64,000 nucleotides of DNA from CAYMCQ01 sp964389025. Its GTDB lineage: Bacteria > Verrucomicrobiota > Verrucomicrobiia > Limisphaerales > CAYMCQ01. The position numbers and the translations under genes were made by a program. Below the pieces are notes generated by a model that saw only the letters and a list, made by a program, of their open reading frames with translations, was not told where the DNA came from and searched no databases. Shown one piece after another: positions 60,139 through 64,000 of the stretch; within the stretch, counting starts at the first letter, position 1, and each line of letters opens with the position of its first letter. The DNA lies in contig CAYMCQ010000002.1 in the NCBI GenBank assembly GCA_964389025.1, forward strand, positions 1-64,000. Direction: 5' to 3'.

Positions 60139-61455
60139 ATGAAAAGTGACGTATATCAGATCATAACGGACAGGATTGTTCGCCTGCTCGAATCGGGAAC
60201 CGTTCCCTGGCACAAGCCGTGGAAAGGCGGAGATCAGTGGCCACAAAACTTTGTGAGCCGGAAGGTGTATCGGGGAATCAATCTGTTTCTCCTAAACACA
60301 GCCGGATACCCATCTCCATACTGGCTGACTTTCAAGCAGGTTCAAATGCTTGGAGGTTCGGTGAAGAAAGGTGAGCGCTCGTTTCCAGTTGTGTTCTGGA
60401 AAATGTTCAAGGATGAAGAGGACGGTGAAACCAAGAACATTCCGTTCCTTCGCTATCACAGCGTCTTTAATGTCGCTCAATGTGAAGGAGTCAATGTTCC
60501 CGTCATTCAAATGGGTGAACCCAAGCCGCAGTTTCAAGCGATTGAGAACTGTGAACGGGTGGTGAGAGGTATGCCCAAACCACCTGCCATCAATCACCAT
60601 GGCGTCCGTGCCTGCTATTCCCCATCGCAAGATGAGATCAGTATGCCGGAGGCGATACTGTTTGAAACGAGTGCGGACTATTACAGCACGCTCTTCCATG
60701 AGTTGACACATGCCACAGGGCACGTCTCCAGATTGAACCGCAAGGGAATCACCGACCCGATTAGGTTCGGAAGCGATCCATACAGCCGGGAGGAATTGGT
60801 TGCTGAAATGGGTTCTGCGTTCTTGTGCGGTCACTGTGAGATTGAGAACAAGACCATCGCTCAATCCGCCAGTTATATTCAAAACTGGTTGGAGCGGCTG
60901 AAGGAGGACCGGAAGCTTGTGGTTCACGCGGCGGCACAGGCCCAAAAAGCGTGTGACTTCATCCTCGACAGAAAAGTGGAGGATGAAGGGCCGACAGAAT
61001 ACCAGCCGAAGGAGTTCAAGGTGGTTGCGCTACGAGAATGTCCGGTGCCAGAGTCCATGCAGATGTGTGACACGCCAGACGGTGCAGCCGACTATTGGCG
61101 GTTGCACGTCGCCACCAATCCATACTTCAACCCAGAGTGCGAATGTTTCGCCGTGCTGCTTTTGAACACACGAAGGCGGGTGAAGGGGCATCACTTGGTG
61201 AGCATCGGCACGTTGGACACAATTCTTGTGAATCCGCGAGAAGTGTTCCGAGTTGCGGTCATCGGAAGCGCGGCGGCAATCGTGCTCATGCACAATCATC
61301 CGAGCGGCGACGCGACTCCCTCAGAAGCAGACATCAAAGTGACGCGCGATTTAATCCGCGCCGGGCAGCTTCTCAAAATCGAAGTGCTTGACCACGTCGT
61401 CATGGGGAATCCGAGCCGAGTCTCATTGCGAGAGCTAGGGTTCTTCTATTCGTAA
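60139..61455 (+). CDS. ArdC-like, zincin and RadC/JAB fusion protein
   Basis: 438 aa. N-terminal ssDNA-binding ArdC-like domain (IITDRIVRLLESGTVPWHKP + W), then a zincin-like metallopeptidase with HELTHATGH near residue 187 and EELVAEMGSAF, and finally a RadC/JAB (UPF0758) domain with HNHPSGDATPSEADIKVTRD near residue 385. ArdC protects incoming plasmid DNA from restriction; RadC-like domains accompany mobile elements. The ATG at 60139 is chosen (MKSDVYQIITD); a GTG at 60115 is also open. Here all three are one protein, an uncommon arrangement to my knowledge. Confidence 0.9.
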   Translation: MKSDVYQIITDRIVRLLESGTVPWHKPWKGGDQWPQNFVSRKVYRGINLFLLNTAGYPSPYWLTFKQVQMLGGSVKKGERSFPVVFWKMFKDEEDGETKNIPFLRYHSVFNVAQCEGVNVPVIQMGEPKPQFQAIENCERVVRGMPKPPAINHHGVRACYSPSQDEISMPEAILFETSADYYSTLFHELTHATGHVSRLNRKGITDPIRFGSDPYSREELVAEMGSAFLCGHCEIENKTIAQSASYIQNWLERLKEDRKLVVHAAAQAQKACDFILDRKVEDEGPTEYQPKEFKVVALRECPVPESMQMCDTPDGAADYWRLHVATNPYFNPECECFAVLLLNTRRRVKGHHLVSIGTLDTILVNPREVFRVAVIGSAAAIVLMHNHPSGDATPSEADIKVTRDLIRAGQLLKIEVLDHVVMGNPSRVSLRELGFFYS

Positions 61456-61466
61456 ATATCAAATCG

Positions 61467-61503
61467 AATCCCCGATTCAAGGAGACTTGACGGGGATTTT
61501 TTC
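61467..61503 (+). terminator. rho-independent terminator after the ArdC-RadC gene
   Basis: AATCCCCG (61467-61474) pairs with CGGGGATT (61491-61498) and is followed by TTTTTC. The sequence from 61504 to 61796 is AT-rich and I see no gene in it. Confidence 0.85.
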
Positions 61504-61796
61504 AGATCGCGCCCGGTGGTTTAAGTCCTACAAATCTGCAAGACAAAGGTATGCGCCCGCAATTAATTTGAAAGTGCCAAGACAATTGAACCAATTGAAT
61601 ATCGTGTCGGCAGAAAAGAAAAGTTGATCGCTCGTTCTCGAGAACGCTTTGCAACAAAGCGAACGGTGGTGGAAAATAAACTGAGTCATTGGCTTCGCGC
61701 ATTAGCAGAATTATGAAGAAATAGAAATTCATCAACTTGCTCGTAATCCTTAATTTTGAGATAATGCACTTAACTTCTAGGGCGATATAAAATATT

Positions 61797-62315
61797 ATGA
61801 CAAAAAATGTCTATATCGGAAAGAGCGATCTCGGACGCGGATTATTCGCAAAGACATATTTTAGAAAGGGGGATGTAATTTGTATTTTAACGGGCCCCGT
61901 AATTCGGTTTGAAGACACCCTGAGAAAATTGCGTGCACAATCCTACCCGCTGCAAATTGGACCTGACACCTATCTCGATATTGGAGCTCCCGGTTGTTTC
62001 GCAAATCATTCCTGCGAACCAAATGCGGGCATTCGCAACGATGTTGAATTGACCGCGCTCACGGCTATAAAACAAAAGCAGGAAATCAGATTCGATTACT
62101 CGACCACCATGGATGAAAATTATTTTGTTATGCGCTGTCGCTGTAGATCATCAAGATGTCGAAAAATGATCAAGGATTTCCGGTGCCTCAGCCCCAGATT
62201 GAGAAAGAAATATCTCTCGCTTGGGGTCGTGATGAATTTCATCCGATCTAGTCTTGTGGGCCGAAATGGAAAAACCACAATCCATAAAAACCCGGATTTT
62301 TATAAAGCTGCGTGA
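61797..62315 (+). CDS. SET domain protein-lysine methyltransferase-like
   Basis: 172 aa. YIGKSDLGRGLFAKTYFRKG + DVICILTGP opens a SET domain; FANHSCEPNAGIRND and EIRFDYSTT are the N-H-S-C-x-P-N and catalytic D-Y motifs; a post-SET-like CRCRSSRCRK follows. Bacterial SET proteins methylate lysines on ribosomal or other proteins, or on host histones in pathogens; target here unknown. The base composition is visibly AT-richer than that of the first 30 kb, suggesting transfer. Confidence 0.85.
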   Translation: MTKNVYIGKSDLGRGLFAKTYFRKGDVICILTGPVIRFEDTLRKLRAQSYPLQIGPDTYLDIGAPGCFANHSCEPNAGIRNDVELTALTAIKQKQEIRFDYSTTMDENYFVMRCRCRSSRCRKMIKDFRCLSPRLRKKYLSLGVVMNFIRSSLVGRNGKTTIHKNPDFYKAA

Positions 62316-62320
62316 TTGCT

Positions 62321-62854
62321 CTAACTCACCTTAGTTACCTTTTTTATCTTTTTTACGTCCAGCCGATAGGACTCGAACAAATCTATTTCTGCAATCGCGG
62401 CATCTGCCTCTCCAAGTTCACTTAAAGTCGCTTCGGAAAGTCCTTCCTCTAGCCTAGTCGCAATCGCCCTCGCGATGTCAAGTCGTGACCATTGTGAAAC
62501 CTTCGCTGCAAGATGTATTCGTTGCTCATCAGGACAGTAATTAAAAAGAACCCATTCCATTTCTCCATTTACTCGCTTAAAAATGTCGAGTGGAAATAAT
62601 CGGCATGTAAGAGGTCGATCTTCATAAATCGTACATTTCCCGGTTTGTTTATCAAGCATCGAGCACACACCATTTTTTCTTTTAACAAATTTGAATCCTT
62701 TATATTCGAAAAAAGGAACCCCTCGGCTTTGTAAGTGTTTAACTTCAGATTTTAGGACGTAAGCTGCTCCGCCATTAGTACAACATTGCGAGCAACCATT
62801 GCACTTTACAAGGGAAGTGGTTGGAGTTTTTTCGAATATTACAGAGCAGGGCAT
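62321..62854 (-). CDS. YkgJ family cysteine cluster protein
   Basis: About 177 aa starting at MPCSVIFEKTPTTSLVKCNG. Cys cluster KCNGCSQCCTNGG, then CSMLDKQTGKCTIYEDRPLT + CRLFP, the usual metal (Zn/Fe) cluster of YkgJ/UPF0153 proteins. The frame is open to 62938, but that part overlaps the end of the HD-domain gene; 62854 begins the conserved region. AT-rich like its neighbours, convergent with the SET gene with a five-base gap. Confidence 0.85.
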   Translation of the reverse strand: MPCSVIFEKTPTTSLVKCNGCSQCCTNGGAAYVLKSEVKHLQSRGVPFFEYKGFKFVKRKNGVCSMLDKQTGKCTIYEDRPLTCRLFPLDIFKRVNGEMEWVLFNYCPDEQRIHLAAKVSQWSRLDIARAIATRLEEGLSEATLSELGEADAAIAEIDLFESYRLDVKKIKKVTKVS

Positions 62855-62870
62855 TGGATTGTAGAGATCT

Positions 62871-64000
62871 TCATATTGAACATTGACGTTCCCATAAATT
62901 GCTAGCCGAGAGCTCGCGTCTAGTCCTTTTTGCAGCACCTGAGCTCACGTTCTCGCAAAAAAACCAGACCTCACGGTGCATCGGATCGCCCGTTTTCTTA
63001 AAATGGGCAATCTGATTCGCATATCGTCCGGAGGTGCCCAATCTTTTGCCGTCTTCGTCTAAAAGGCATTCAAGATCGAGCCATTCTTGCCCGAGCACGC
63101 TATTTTTTCGTAATGCTGGATGCGGCTTGTAAAGAAGGAGATCTTTTGATTGAGAATTTAGTTGGTTCACCAAACCCAAAACATCCGAGAGATCCTTGGA
63201 AGCCTTCAATTCCCAACATCCAAGCGGATCAAAAACTTGGCCGGCGGCCAATCTGTTTGTCAGCAAACGGCTTTTCGGCTCGTCTGATTCTCGCATATGT
63301 CCCAATAACTCGTCATCTCCCATCAAGAGATAAGCTGTTAGCTGCTGTCTGTTTAAGCCAGAAGCCTTCAGTCGATCCAAGTATTCACCCAAAGACCAAT
63401 TACACATTGCATCAAGTGACATGCTTTTGGGATGGAGAAAACAATCCAGTGTCAAACGTTCTCTCATGTGGAGCAACGATAACGCGTGGCCGACCGCTTC
63501 GCGATCCAACCTCATCTTCACCGGCGGTGAAGTTTTCGTCCCCTCTATCGTTAGCCCATGCAGAAGTGCCTGATAATTAAATCCAATTTCTAATCCAGTA
63601 AATTCACTGTCACGCCTGTAATGATCAATCCGATCTAAATCAAGTAACCCGCTTGTCAATGCGTGAAGAATTCGAGCTTGTCTCTTCCGACGGTCATCGC
63701 CCGTTTGTAGGTATACCTCGTTGCCGGTAATAAGGTAACAAAGCAAGTCAACCTCTAGACGATTCCTTCCACTGGCCTCCTCCATGTTTTCAATCACATT
63801 CCGAATACGCGGCGGATTGTCTGCACCCTTCGAAGCGATAGACATAGCTTCCGTGGCCAAACCACGACCCAAAATTATGTCGCAAGCCACCTCTTCATGA
63901 TTGAGCTTGACCCCTAACAGCTCGGTGATTTTTGTATTACCCTCGATGAGATGAGAAAAAGCGAAATGACCTAAATCGTGAAGTAATAGCGCAATCAAGA
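62871..64000 (-). CDS. HD-domain (dNTPase/SAMHD1-like) hydrolase, partial
   Basis: The N-terminus lies beyond the window. LLLHDLGHFAFSHLIEG carries the HD metal pair. DLDRIDHYRRDSEFTGL matches the D-x-R-x-D-x-x-x-R-D-S region of SAMHD1/YwfO-like enzymes. Substrates of this family are dNTPs or related nucleotides. At least 376 residues are seen; the rest of the C-terminal half I do not recognise. Next to the YkgJ and SET genes in AT-rich DNA, reading the same way as YkgJ. Confidence 0.82.
   Translation of the reverse strand, partial: LIALLLHDLGHFAFSHLIEGNTKITELLGVKLNHEEVACDIILGRGLATEAMSIASKGADNPPRIRNVIENMEEASGRNRLEVDLLCYLITGNEVYLQTGDDRRKRQARILHALTSGLLDLDRIDHYRRDSEFTGLEIGFNYQALLHGLTIEGTKTSPPVKMRLDREAVGHALSLLHMRERLTLDCFLHPKSMSLDAMCNWSLGEYLDRLKASGLNRQQLTAYLLMGDDELLGHMRESDEPKSRLLTNRLAAGQVFDPLGCWELKASKDLSDVLGLVNQLNSQSKDLLLYKPHPALRKNSVLGQEWLDLECLLDEDGKRLGTSGRYANQIAHFKKTGDPMHREVWFFCENVSSGAAKRTRRELSASNLWERQCSI

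Noticed and set aside
61502..61735. 77-aa minus-strand open frame after the ArdC-RadC terminator
   Set aside because: Composition is biased by AT-rich DNA; no recognised motif and no SD or promoter.

Overview
The window looks like a chromosomal piece of a Verrucomicrobiota bacterium, most likely the Pedosphaera/Limisphaera group (former subdivision 3). The grounds are the gene repertoire and style: a formylglycine sulfatase, PQQ-type beta-propeller, ceramidase-like and dimethylformamidase-like secreted proteins, very large RHS and Ig-like secreted proteins, pseudopilins of the SGFTLVEIMIVVAIIG type, and many short degenerate palindromic intergenic repeats. No rRNA gene or database comparison supports this, so the placement is inference.

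Layout. 0.1-10 kb is core-like: an FHA/zinc-ribbon membrane protein, an M48 protease, then dnaX-ybaB-recR-HAD hydrolase, a rhomboid protease and a C39-like peptidase. 10.7-15.5 kb holds one giant Type ISP restriction-modification gene. It lies between two copies of the 3' end of tRNA-Pro; the intact tRNA-Pro(GGG) gene is at 19.5 kb. 15.9-23.3 kb carries secreted enzymes, a CBS protein, an RlmI-like methyltransferase, an FMN alpha-hydroxy-acid oxidase and signal peptidase I. 23.5-29 kb is a pseudopilin locus: a PilV/PilW/PilX-like operon on the minus strand, then two pseudopilin cassettes on the plus strand. The first cassette is broken by an in-frame TAG; the second is intact and has a sigma-54 type promoter.

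29-47 kb is dominated by secreted or surface proteins: a Tat lipoprotein resembling dimethylformamidase, a sulfatase, an Ig-like protein, a GT39-type glycosyltransferase, and a 10-kb minus-strand unit of a 1032-aa secreted protein, a 1944-aa RHS protein and a lipoprotein. 47-51 kb is a small recombination module: an XRE regulator, a RuvC-fold protein lacking its first catalytic Asp, and a large serine recombinase flanked by two small homologous proteins, one of them a 49-aa gene. 52-55.5 kb has an N-methyltryptophan/sarcosine oxidase, a secreted EEP nuclease and a small Cys-rich protein.

55.5-61.5 kb looks like a decayed integrated plasmid or island. It has an SRAP (YedK) remnant, a secreted-type nuclease without its signal peptide joined head to head to a TOPRIM primase fragment, four small overlapping genes and an ArdC-zincin-RadC(JAB) fusion. 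61.8-64 kb is visibly AT-richer and holds a SET-domain protein, a YkgJ cysteine-cluster protein and an HD-domain hydrolase cut by the window edge.

The most interesting signals are the tRNA-Pro-derived direct repeats around the Type ISP gene, the recombinase with its two small flanking paralogues, the duplicated pseudopilin cassette with an amber codon, the recombination junctions at 55.9 and 58.06 kb, and the many distinct repeat families, one of which has entered the dnaX reading frame.
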